A DNA stretch of 6,470 nt from the NCBI GenBank assembly GCA_903903365.1, contig CAIUYS010000463.1:1-6470 (forward strand), in the 5' to 3' direction. Below are positions 1 to 6,250 of the stretch, in pieces (position 1 is the first letter of the stretch; the number at the start of each line of letters is the position of its first letter). A program made the translations under genes and the position numbers. Under the pieces are notes generated by a model, which worked only from the letters and a program-made list of their open reading frames with translations, made no database searches and was not told where the DNA came from. Origin of the DNA: an uncultured Methylococcaceae bacterium. GTDB lineage: Bacteria > Pseudomonadota > Gammaproteobacteria > Methylococcales > Methylomonadaceae.

Positions 1-1
1 G

Positions 2-22
2 GTCGGGGTTTGCAACCTCGAC
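2..22. repeat. REP-like hairpin, left copy
   Basis: Near-palindrome with a 9-bp stem (one G-T pair) and a TGC loop: GTCGGGGTT / AACCTCGAC. Its core CGGGGTTTGCAACCTCG is, apart from one base, the reverse complement of the core at 64-80, so the two hairpins form an inverted doublet. This is the layout of REP/BIME-type intergenic repeats. It could also act as a transcription or mRNA-end barrier downstream of the minus-strand gene at 118-495. The REP assignment is inference, because only two copies are visible here. Confidence 0.55.
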
Positions 23-62
23 TAAAACGTTTGAAGATTTTAATAGTTTTAAAACGTGAGTG

Positions 63-81
63 ACGGGGTTGCAAACCCCGT
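63..81. repeat. REP-like hairpin, right copy
   Basis: Perfect 8-bp stem ACGGGGTT / AACCCCGT with loop GCA. It lies 37 bp beyond the stop of the minus-strand gene at 118-495, and so would form in that gene's 3' UTR. There is no adjacent T-tract on either strand, so it is not a canonical intrinsic terminator. The spacer to the left copy contains a weaker inverted repeat, TAAAAC (23-28) / GTTTTA (46-51). Confidence 0.55.
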
Positions 82-117
82 GACGCTTCATTACAAAGCC
101 CTACCGGCATTAAATAG

Positions 118-495
118 TCAGATGATCTTGCAGGGAATTAGTGCATCCTCGTTAAACTGGTAGATAGCACACAAGCGGTGATAGCCATCCGCAATGATCA
201 CTTTCCCGTTCTGTTGATCCCGTAAGAGTAGGAGAGGTGAGAGATTCTTCTCATTTTGGATTTTTTCACAGTCTTTTTCGATGTGTGAATTACTAACACC
301 TAACAATGACAGTTGAGACGCTCTAAAGATATCCTTGGCTTTGAATTGCACAATGCCTGCACATCTAAAGCTTGCCATGATTTCGGCAACCCTTTCCTCA
401 CTATAAAGAAGCGTAAGATAGGATTCTGCGGCAGGGTAGTCATGTTCTTCCACGTCAGGAAACCAGTTAATTTCTATCATCTTTGATTTAGCCAA
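118..495 (-). CDS. Small ParB/sulfiredoxin-like domain protein
   Basis: A 125-residue protein if translation begins at the TTG at 495, or 120 residues from the ATG at 480. Neither has a convincing Shine-Dalgarno; the ATG start (MIEINWFPDVEEHDYPAA) looks more natural. The C-terminal third carries KVIIADGYHRLCAIY (residues 98-112 of the long form). This resembles the DGxHR-A motif of ParB-N/sulfiredoxin-fold nucleotide-binding domains. It is preceded by LSPLLLLRD, matching the usual strand before the motif. No helix-turn-helix or partner-binding domain is present, so it is not a chromosome-partition ParB. Such single-domain proteins are generally annotated as hypothetical. A nucleotide-binding or nuclease role is possible but unproven. 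It is soluble, with no signal peptide or membrane segment. It is monocistronic here, pointing away from the dab operon, with the REP-like doublet downstream. I am confident it is a real gene and only moderately sure of the fold. Confidence 0.75.
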   Translation of the reverse strand: MAKSKMIEINWFPDVEEHDYPAAESYLTLLYSEERVAEIMASFRCAGIVQFKAKDIFRASQLSLLGVSNSHIEKDCEKIQNEKNLSPLLLLRDQQNGKVIIADGYHRLCAIYQFNEDALIPCKII

Positions 496-570
496 TGTGA
501 GTGTTTAATGCCTTGTTTCTGGTGACAGCGTCTGGAACACCTGTTTATTAATTATCAGGGAGATTTGTCT

Positions 571-623
571 AATAATCAATAACCCCATTGTTAATGCTTA
601 GGCAATTTTAAATAATCAGTAAC
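571..623. repeat. Short direct repeat, two copies 40 bp apart
   Basis: AATAATCAATAAC at 571-583 recurs as AATAATCAGTAAC at 611-623, one mismatch in 13. The bases just after each copy form an inverted pair, AACCCC (581-586) and GGGGTT (625-630). The second copy overlaps the stop codon of the broken gene at 616-882. It may be chance in AT-rich DNA or a small regulatory or rearrangement footprint. The rest of 496-615 shows no gene. Confidence 0.3.
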
Positions 624-882
624 GGGGGTTTTCAACCAAGAATTGTGGTTGATTTGAACAATGTGACCATGAAAATTCTTTATTTTCATCCAAATTAAAT
701 ACTCCAGGTGCTAATAGCTTGTTGATTTGTTGCACCGTAATGCCCTCGATAATCTACCACTAATCATCGTCTTATCAAAATCCCGAATTAATAAATCAGG
801 TTTTATAGTAAGCCGCCACTTTTTTGGCGCGTTTTGTGCTTTAACCAAGGATATCAATTTGTAACCCGTATTTATCAGGCAT
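616..882 (-). pseudogene. Broken gene of unknown family, two frameshifts
   Basis: Three minus-strand open segments in different frames follow one another without gaps. The first starts at ATG 882 and reads MPDKYGLQIDIL, hitting TAA at 841-843. The second continues VKAQNAPKKWRLTIKPDLLI and then RDFDKTMISGR, down to about 755. The third reads from 753 as IIEGITVQQINKLLAPGVFN and ends FLVENPRY followed by TGA at 616-618. Removing one C at 849-850 and adding one base near 753 joins them into 88 residues, and the total length of 267 nt is exactly 89 codons. Amino-acid composition looks coding throughout. I do not recognise the family. The open frame continues upstream of 882 (reading VTYNKL), so the ancestral start may lie further right, antisense to dabA. 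Alternatives are two indel errors in the assembly, or a short real ORF starting at GTG 735, which has GAGG eight bases upstream. Confidence 0.5.
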
Positions 883-887
883 CAGTT

Positions 888-896
888 TGTTATATG
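888..896 (+). promoter_or_regulatory. Possible extended -10 promoter of dabA
   Basis: TGT followed by TATATG resembles an extended -10 element (TGnTATAAT, 4 of 6 in the hexamer). No good -35 box lies 17 bp upstream. If used, transcription would begin near 903, giving a leader of about 40 nt to the ATG at 943 and excluding the GTG at 901 as a start. DAB operons are often controlled by LysR-type regulators, but I see no such gene here and no convincing operator. Confidence 0.2.
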
Positions 897-942
897 TAAC
901 GTGCCTTTTAAACACAACAATGCCGAGGTTAAAGATAACAGC

Positions 943-3549
943 ATGGCTTATCGTGAAATTACCGAACCGACTTTAGACCGTTTCAGTGCTCAGGTTAAAA
1001 ATTTTGAGTTTGACCTGGACGCCTCCCTGGAACATATTGCGCATTGGCTCCCTGCACAGGGGCCTATCAAAGATTTTATTCATCACAATACCTTGCACGC
1101 CGTTCAGCACCATCCTTTTCATGAAGGGATTGCTATCGCAGCAAAAGTTTTTGGTGCGCGCAGTTATTTGCCTTTGGAAGATTATCAGGGGATGTACCAC
1201 GCGGGTCGGATTAAGCCTCACGCCATTGATTGGGCGATTGAACATTCAGGATGCACTAAAACAAAGCAGGATCAGCTTCGTGAAACCTTGTTCGAGCAAG
1301 ATCATACCGGGCATTATCCGCCCGTTTCTCTAACCAATCACGGTATTCGCAATGCCTGGTTGACTCAGCATGAAGTTGATTTAAACGCGTTGGTGCAGCC
1401 AATACTGTTTAGATTGCTGGGTAATTTTCTTGATCAAGGCATTAGTCGCTGGAGCTTGCCCAAAGACGGCGAACATTTTTGGGATTGCATCGTGCGCCTG
1501 ACCAAAAACAGTTTGTTGCCGCTTTATCCGTTTGATGAACCGGTCGTCAACCAATTATTAACCGAAACACTTGATGAGGTCATTAACGCCTGCCTTAAAA
1601 AAATAGTCGGCGATGAGCAACTTTACGAACAATATTTGTTGGAAGTGTTGCTGGCCCATCCCGGTTGGTCTGGTATGGTGCATGTTATTGAGCAAAATCC
1701 GAAATCTTTGCTCGCTCGCCGCGAAATTTCATTGAAGGAAATGTTGGCGGTAGAACTGGCTATCGAGTTGGCTTTTTTACACAAGAAAAAAGGCCTTAAC
1801 TTTTCCAGTATTGCAATGATGCCCACTACCAACGGAACGCCGCTGCTTAAAGAAGGCGGCTTTAAGCCCGTTATTCCATTACGTCTGAGAGTCTGGCACG
1901 AAGCCATGGAATGGTCATTACATAGCGAGTTACTGCGTGCGCTAAAACCGAAAAGCCCAGCCACTGCCGAGCCGCTTACCAAGCCGCTGCCTGAAGTTCA
2001 AGCGCTGTTTTGTATTGATGACCGCGAATGTTCAATAAGGCGACATCTTGAAGAAGTTAATCCGGCCATAGAAACCTTGGGTGCCGCCGGATTTTTTGGT
2101 ATCGATTTTCTTTATCAGGGCTTGGATGATGCTTATCCGGTTGCTCAATGCCCCAACATTATTATTCCCAAGCATTTAATTAAAGAATTGGGGGGTAAAC
2201 CAAAACTGGTTGATAAGTCCAAAGCCGGCAAATTGACGGATATGCATTTTACCGCACACTCACTGTTTAGAGGTTGGCTTTATACCCAAACCTTAGGGCT
2301 TGGTTACGCGGCCAAGATGGCTTGGGATGTCTTTCGTCCGGGTTCAAAATTACCCAATATCAGAGCCTTAAGCGAAGTCGAATCACATTCCCAACTGCAT
2401 CTACTCAGAGAATCCGAAGAACCCACCGAAGACGGCTACTTGTTGGGATTTTCCTTTACGGAAATGGCGGATCGTCTGGGCGGGTTGCTGCGCAATATCG
2501 GCTTAACCCAACACTTTGCGCCGTTGGTGGTCGTCGTTGCCCACGGCTCCAGCAGTGTTAATAATCCCCACTTTGCTGCTTACGATTGCGGTGCCTGTTC
2601 CGGCAAACCCGGCGCACCCAATGCCCGCGCTTTTGCCTGGATGGCCAATCATGCTTCGGTGCGCGTTATCTTGCGAGAACGCGGTATCGATATTCCAGAC
2701 AGCACGCGATTTGTTGCCGCGTTGCACAATACCAGTCGTGATGAAATTACTTATTTTGATCAACATTTGCTGCAACAACATCCGGCTACCGGCTTGCCTG
2801 CTTTTCAGCAATCCATGAGCAAAGCCTTACAACGCAATGCCCGTGAACGTTGCCGCTGGTTTGAATTAGGCCCGCAATCGCAATCCAATGAGCAAGCGCA
2901 TGCACATGTCATGGAACGCGCGTCATCGATATTTGAACCGCGTCCGGAATACAATCATTCCAACAATCTCTATTGTATCGTCGGTCGACGCGAATTAACG
3001 CGAGGCTTGTTTATGGATCGTCGTGCTTTTTTGCATTCCTACGACCCAAAAACGGATACGCAAGGCGACATTATGGCTCGCATTTTATCGGCCGTGATTC
3101 CGGTCTGTGGCGGTATTAATCTGGAATATCTGTTTTCTCGTATCGACAATTCAGTGTATGGTGCCGGCACCAAATTGCCGCATAACGTGATTGGCTTGCT
3201 GGGAGTTGCCAACGGTGTCGAAGGTGATCTTCGTACCGGTTTGCCGTCACAAATGATTGAAGTGCATCAACCCGCACGTTTACTGATTGTAGTTGATCAA
3301 ACTTGCGATATTTTAGATAAAACCATTGCCAAACTGGGCGCACTTAAAGAATGGCTCGATAATGATTGGGTGCGGTTTGTATCTTGTCATCCGTTAAGTC
3401 GTGAGCTTTTTCTGTATTCCGTTAACGGTTGGGAGGCTATTGAACACTTGGGCGACAGCGAGATACCGCACGCAACCGATTCGGAAAAAATCATTGCAAG
3501 TCAAACACAAACCATACCGGTACATCAATTTATTGGGGCACACGCATGA
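943..3549 (+). CDS. dabA: DAB inorganic carbon transporter subunit DabA (DUF2309/UPF0753)
   Basis: Large cytoplasmic, membrane-associated subunit of the DAB complex. It has a beta-carbonic-anhydrase-like zinc site and is thought to hydrate CO2 to bicarbonate only when coupled to DabB. From ATG 943 it has 868 residues. The family signature HHNTLHAVQHHPFHEG is at about residues 47-62. Cys357 and Asp359 lie in FCIDDRECSIRRHLE. His534 lies in VVVVAHGSSS and Cys549 in YDCGACSG. These match the zinc/active-site set C351, D353, H524, C539 of Halothiobacillus neapolitanus DabA, with identical spacing within each pair. The conserved C-terminal block follows: GGINLEYLFSRIDN (723-736), then YGAGTKLPHN and DLRTGLPSQM. 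The frame is open to GTG 901 (882 residues), but that codon has no Shine-Dalgarno. ATG 943 has GAGG 14 nt upstream, and its numbering fits the Halothiobacillus protein better. The stop overlaps dabB by 4 bp. All key residues are present, so it should be functional. Confidence 0.95.
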   Translation: MAYREITEPTLDRFSAQVKNFEFDLDASLEHIAHWLPAQGPIKDFIHHNTLHAVQHHPFHEGIAIAAKVFGARSYLPLEDYQGMYHAGRIKPHAIDWAIEHSGCTKTKQDQLRETLFEQDHTGHYPPVSLTNHGIRNAWLTQHEVDLNALVQPILFRLLGNFLDQGISRWSLPKDGEHFWDCIVRLTKNSLLPLYPFDEPVVNQLLTETLDEVINACLKKIVGDEQLYEQYLLEVLLAHPGWSGMVHVIEQNPKSLLARREISLKEMLAVELAIELAFLHKKKGLNFSSIAMMPTTNGTPLLKEGGFKPVIPLRLRVWHEAMEWSLHSELLRALKPKSPATAEPLTKPLPEVQALFCIDDRECSIRRHLEEVNPAIETLGAAGFFGIDFLYQGLDDAYPVAQCPNIIIPKHLIKELGGKPKLVDKSKAGKLTDMHFTAHSLFRGWLYTQTLGLGYAAKMAWDVFRPGSKLPNIRALSEVESHSQLHLLRESEEPTEDGYLLGFSFTEMADRLGGLLRNIGLTQHFAPLVVVVAHGSSSVNNPHFAAYDCGACSGKPGAPNARAFAWMANHASVRVILRERGIDIPDSTRFVAALHNTSRDEITYFDQHLLQQHPATGLPAFQQSMSKALQRNARERCRWFELGPQSQSNEQAHAHVMERASSIFEPRPEYNHSNNLYCIVGRRELTRGLFMDRRAFLHSYDPKTDTQGDIMARILSAVIPVCGGINLEYLFSRIDNSVYGAGTKLPHNVIGLLGVANGVEGDLRTGLPSQMIEVHQPARLLIVVDQTCDILDKTIAKLGALKEWLDNDWVRFVSCHPLSRELFLYSVNGWEAIEHLGDSEIPHATDSEKIIASQTQTIPVHQFIGAHA

Positions 3550-5480
3550 ACGGATTACTCTTAACCAGTTTGGCGATACCTTTACTGGGATTTTTGTTGA
3601 TCTTTATGACCGACAGCAACGAGAAAAACATCGCAACCATTAGTTTTTGGTGCAGTCACGCGTTGGGTTTTAGCATTATTGCTTTGCTTGTTTTATGGGG
3701 CATTGCGGGTTTTCCAAACCATGAATACGAGTGGTTTACCCTGTATGAAGCTGAAGGCTATCGCTTTCCGATCTTGTTTTATCTGGATAGGGTAGGGGCT
3801 GTTTACCTGTTTTGCGTGTGGGCAATATTTTCCATTATCGTTAAATATTGCCGCGTTTATTTACACCGGGAAGCCGGTTACAAACGCTTTTTTCTGACCA
3901 TTTTCAGTTTTGTGTTTGGGCTCAATGTGGTCATCTTGGCGGGTTCGATTGACATCCTGTTTGCCGGTTGGGAAATTGTCGGCATTGCCTCGTTTTTGCT
4001 GATCGCTTTTTACCGGCACCGCATACAGCCGGTACGGAATGCCTTAAGAGCCTATACCATATATCGGTTTTGCGACATCGGCTTATTGTTGGGTGCCTGG
4101 ATGAGCCATTTATTGTTTCATGAAAGCCAGCATTTCAGTCAATTGGCCGACTTGTTCAATAACCCCGCCATGCCGCCGGCAGGCTACGGTTCTTTATGGT
4201 TGGTGTCGACGTTAATCTTGATTGCAGCCTCCGGTAAATCGGCGCAGTTTCCTTTTTGCTTTTGGTTGCCCAGAGCCATGGAAGGGCCAACGCCTTCCAG
4301 CGCTATTTTTTATGGCGCCTTATCCGTGCATTTGGGCGTGTTTTTATTATTAAGAACCACACCGATTTGGTCTTACCATTATTTAACCCGAGTCAGTGTC
4401 TTTGTCATTGGCTTGCTGACGGTTATCGTGGCCAGCATTTCCGAAAAAACACAATCCAATATCAAAGGTAAAATTGCGTATGCATCAATTACCCAAGTCG
4501 GGTTTATGTTTATGGAATTATCGTTGGGTCTGGAAACGTTGGTGCTGGTTCATTTTCTGGGTAACGCCTTTTTACGTTGTTATCAATTATTGGTTTCGCC
4601 CTCCATTGTGGTGCACTTGTTACGGGTTGAAGGCGCAACCGATACCGACTTTTATATCAAAAACACTGCCAGATTTCAGTTTCTGCCGTCATCACTTCGT
4701 GACCCTCTGCCAGATGTTTTACAAAACACGCTGTATGTCTTTTCCTTGCAAGAAGGTAATTTAGAGCGACTGGTACGTGCCATTCTTTGGGACCCCTTAA
4801 AGCGGGTTGGCGCACGCATTAATGCTATGGATAGCGGGTTAAAGCTGGTTTATGGCGTGGGCGGTTTTGTAGGGGTTTGGCTGGTTATTGTAGCGACCGG
4901 TATCAATAATCGCTATTTGGCACTCCCGATATCCGTCTTTATGGTGCTGGCGTCGTTAAGCGCCTTTAGCCAAAAACACAGCCCACTCAGCGTTTGGAAT
5001 GCCATCGGCTTAAGCTCGATATTGGCAGGAATAGCGGTTTGGTTTTTAAATCCCGATGCCTGGTTTGATGTGGCGATATTCGCCAGCGGTATCATTCCCG
5101 CCTGGATTTTAGGTGTCGTCGTATTGGTCAAATTGCTTAAAAACGAAAACTTTGCCGAATCGCCTTTTGCTTATCGCGCTCTGGCAGAGACGCAACCGAC
5201 ACTTTCGTTGTTATTGTTTTTGAGTTTTTTAGGTATGGTTGGCTTTCCGATATCACCGGCTTTTCTGGGCGAAGATTTATTACTGTCCCACGCCAGTAAC
5301 CATGCGCTCTGGTTAGCGCTGCCTATCACCATCGCTTTTGTCATTAACGGCATCGCTGCCGCTCGTGTATTTCAAAGACTCTGCATGGGCAGACCGACAG
5401 AACTTAATGTCGTACCGGAAGAGGCTATTGACACCGATATTGCCTACACGGTAAAAGCATTAAATGCCCATGCGCTGTAA
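3546..5480 (+). CDS. dabB: DAB inorganic carbon transporter membrane subunit DabB (NuoL-like)
   Basis: Polytopic inner-membrane protein of 644 residues, related to complex I NuoL and Mrp antiporters (proton-conducting membrane transporter family). It is inferred to pass cations down their gradient to power DabA. Key segments are GWEIVGIASFLLI (141-153; Glu143 corresponds to NuoL Glu144), YRFCDIGLLLG (173-183) and SGKSAQFPF (229-237; Lys231 corresponds to NuoL Lys229). Next come LPRAMEGPTPSSAIFYGALS (241-260) and NIKGKIAYASITQVGFMFM (305-323). At 336-349 it has HFLGNAFLRCYQLL, where NuoL carries HAFFK, so Arg replaces the NuoL lysine. Roughly residues 360-432 are hydrophilic, followed by about six more hydrophobic segments (433-610), including GFPISPAFLGEDLLL. 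It is longer than the roughly 550-residue DabB I recall from Halothiobacillus. The ATG overlaps the dabA stop as ATGA, with GGGG seven bases upstream, implying coupled translation. No frameshift is seen. Confidence 0.93.
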   Translation: MNGLLLTSLAIPLLGFLLIFMTDSNEKNIATISFWCSHALGFSIIALLVLWGIAGFPNHEYEWFTLYEAEGYRFPILFYLDRVGAVYLFCVWAIFSIIVKYCRVYLHREAGYKRFFLTIFSFVFGLNVVILAGSIDILFAGWEIVGIASFLLIAFYRHRIQPVRNALRAYTIYRFCDIGLLLGAWMSHLLFHESQHFSQLADLFNNPAMPPAGYGSLWLVSTLILIAASGKSAQFPFCFWLPRAMEGPTPSSAIFYGALSVHLGVFLLLRTTPIWSYHYLTRVSVFVIGLLTVIVASISEKTQSNIKGKIAYASITQVGFMFMELSLGLETLVLVHFLGNAFLRCYQLLVSPSIVVHLLRVEGATDTDFYIKNTARFQFLPSSLRDPLPDVLQNTLYVFSLQEGNLERLVRAILWDPLKRVGARINAMDSGLKLVYGVGGFVGVWLVIVATGINNRYLALPISVFMVLASLSAFSQKHSPLSVWNAIGLSSILAGIAVWFLNPDAWFDVAIFASGIIPAWILGVVVLVKLLKNENFAESPFAYRALAETQPTLSLLLFLSFLGMVGFPISPAFLGEDLLLSHASNHALWLALPITIAFVINGIAAARVFQRLCMGRPTELNVVPEEAIDTDIAYTVKALNAHAL

Positions 5481-5481
5481 G

Positions 5482-5502
5482 TTACCTATTAATAATGGGT
5501 AA
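5482..5502 (+). promoter_or_regulatory. Hairpin directly after dabB
   Basis: TTACCTATT / AATGGGTAA forms a 9-bp stem with one T-G pair and a three-base loop, beginning two bases after the dabB stop. No T-tract follows (AAGATTATC), so it is not a standard intrinsic terminator. It may protect the 3' end of the mRNA or help Rho-dependent termination. Confidence 0.35.
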
Positions 5503-5633
5503 AAGATTATCACCATAAAGGCAACCCCAACCTGTTGTCTCATTAGCGGGAACACCTACAGCGAGTAAGGCTTTTTGTGAGTATTTAAAAATGGTCTGTT
5601 TAGAGGGTTTCCGCTTTTCTTTGAAAGGCCTTG
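5503..5633. other. Unassigned stretch with two opposing open frames
   Basis: No recognised gene. A plus-strand frame is open from 5519 to its stop at 5672-5674 (51 codons; it includes GTPTASKAFCEYLKMVC, with ATG at 5591). A minus-strand frame is open from 5664 to its stop at 5482-5484 (60 codons; it includes KALLAVGVPANETTGWG) but lacks a usual start. Both read like protein, and I cannot tell which, if either, is the ancestral strand. It is probably relic coding DNA. Confidence 0.3.
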
Positions 5634-5780
5634 CTATAGCTGGTGTTTTTTTCGTGAACTGGGTCTATCGGTAAGGCCTATTATAAATGCCAACGGTCTT
5701 GCCAGCATAATGGCTGCAACGGTTATAAAAAAAGAGTCGCTGGCTATTACAGCTGCATTTGATAAATCGAAATTGTTCAT
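5634..5780 (-). pseudogene. Truncated WecA/TagO-like polyprenyl-phosphate sugar-1-phosphate transferase (N-terminus only)
   Basis: A 48-codon ORF from ATG 5780 to TAG 5634. A hydrophobic first segment (about residues 17-34, FFITVAAIMLARPLAFII) runs into GLTDRPSSRKKHQ at 35-47. This matches the start of the glycosyltransferase family 4 (MraY/WecA/TagO) fold: the first transmembrane helix, then the cytoplasmic motif IGLxDxPxxRKxH. In E. coli WecA the equivalent is VGLVDKPNFRKRH at almost the same distance from the start. Intact members exceed 300 residues and continue with G-x-P-x-x-GG. Here the frame stops one residue after HQ, and no continuation is visible in any frame. Intact enzymes transfer a sugar-1-phosphate to undecaprenyl phosphate in the inner membrane to begin O-antigen, enterobacterial common antigen or exopolysaccharide synthesis. 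The fragment lacks all catalytic loops, so it must be inactive. No Shine-Dalgarno is evident. Confidence 0.6.
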
Positions 5781-5856
5781 AAAATAATTAGTTATGTTTT
5801 TTATTTTTTGTTACCGGTAGATGGTCCGAGAATAGTGGCTGTAGTCAGGTTTTCTA

Positions 5857-5876
5857 ATGTCGGGTGAGCCCGATAT
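5857..5876. repeat. Hairpin ATGTCGGG-TGAG-CCCGATAT
   Basis: An 8-bp stem with one G-T pair and a TGAG loop, upstream of the WecA-like fragment when read on the minus strand. There is no T-tract on either side. It could be a leader structure of the lost gene or a small repeat; function unknown. Confidence 0.3.
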
Positions 5877-6100
5877 CTAAGCTTATTCTATAACTACACA
5901 TGTTTTATGCTTAACGAAGCCGTAAGTTACAGCATTTATAAGAACCCTATCCTGCTGGATAGGATTCAGGGGTAATGCATTCAAGTCATTTCGCGCATCA
6001 TCCTTATCTATGGCCAAGAGGAATACGGCCGGTGAATAGAGCACCAAAAAGTTTTCGCTGTCAATGTGGAAAAAACGTGAAGATTGGGCATCAAAAATAT
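5877..6100. other. Unassigned stretch, no defensible gene
   Basis: Long open frames exist on both strands. On the minus strand one runs from ATG 6131 to its stop at 5883 (82 codons; it includes YSPAVFLLAIDKDDARNDLN). On the plus strand one runs from ATG 5975 to its stop at 6166 (63 codons; it includes FRCQCGKNVKIGHQ). They overlap antisense. Neither has a recognised domain or a clear ribosome binding site. The minus frame lies between two other minus-strand pieces and is the slightly better candidate, but I do not call it. The stretch also carries the hairpin at 5946-5963. Confidence 0.3.
5946..5963. repeat. Perfect hairpin CCTATCC-TGCT-GGATAGG
   Basis: A perfect 7-bp stem with a tetraloop, within the unassigned stretch. 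No T-tract follows on either strand, so it is not called a terminator. Confidence 0.3.
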
Positions 6101-6217
6101 CGTGGCCGGAATAAGGACTTTTCGATAGCAAGCGAGAACAAGCGTTTCCGGTATCCGGTACGATAGTGCAGGAAACGGCACCATGGACTATGTTTTCGTG
6201 GTCTTATTCCGGTCACG
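6101..6217. repeat. 15-bp inverted repeat enclosing 87 bp (MITE-like)
   Basis: CGTGGCCGGAATAAG at 6101-6115 is matched by the reverse complement of 6203-6217, CGTGACCGGAATAAG, 14 of 15 identical. A second inverted pair, CGTTTCC (6143-6149) and GGAAACG (6171-6177), nests inside, and CCGGTA occurs twice (6148-6153, 6155-6160). The nested layout and size resemble a miniature inverted-repeat element or a solo IS remnant. No target-site duplication is apparent, and no second copy is visible in the window. Confidence 0.4.
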
Positions 6218-6229
6218 TCTATTTTTTTT
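6197..6229 (+). terminator. Weak candidate intrinsic terminator
   Basis: CGTGGTC / GGTCACG (two G-T pairs, loop TTATTCC) is followed by TCTA and then eight T residues (6222-6229). The four-base gap and wobble pairs make it weak. It would serve plus-strand transcription, possibly dabB readthrough, although dabB ends about 700 bp upstream. Its stem overlaps the right arm of the larger inverted repeat, so it may simply be part of that element. Confidence 0.25.
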
Positions 6230-6250
6230 ATATAACTGAAATTCCCGAAA

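Noticed and set aside
1..81. Possible CRISPR array
   Set aside because: There are only two copies, each self-complementary and in opposite orientation, with no regular spacers and no cas genes nearby.
545..575. Inverted TTATTA / TAATAA as a regulator operator
   Set aside because: Six AT-only base pairs in AT-rich DNA are expected by chance, and there is no adjacent regulator gene.
814..829. Hairpin CGCCA-CTTTTT-TGGCG with nearby T residues as a terminator or dabA attenuator
   Set aside because: The stem is only five base pairs with a weak T-tract, and it lies inside the reading of the broken minus-strand gene.
3546..5480. dabB as part of respiratory complex I (nuoL)
   Set aside because: It is coupled to a DUF2309 gene, no other nuo genes are present, and the AMEGPTPSSAIFYGALSVH and NAFLRCYQLL segments are of DabB type.
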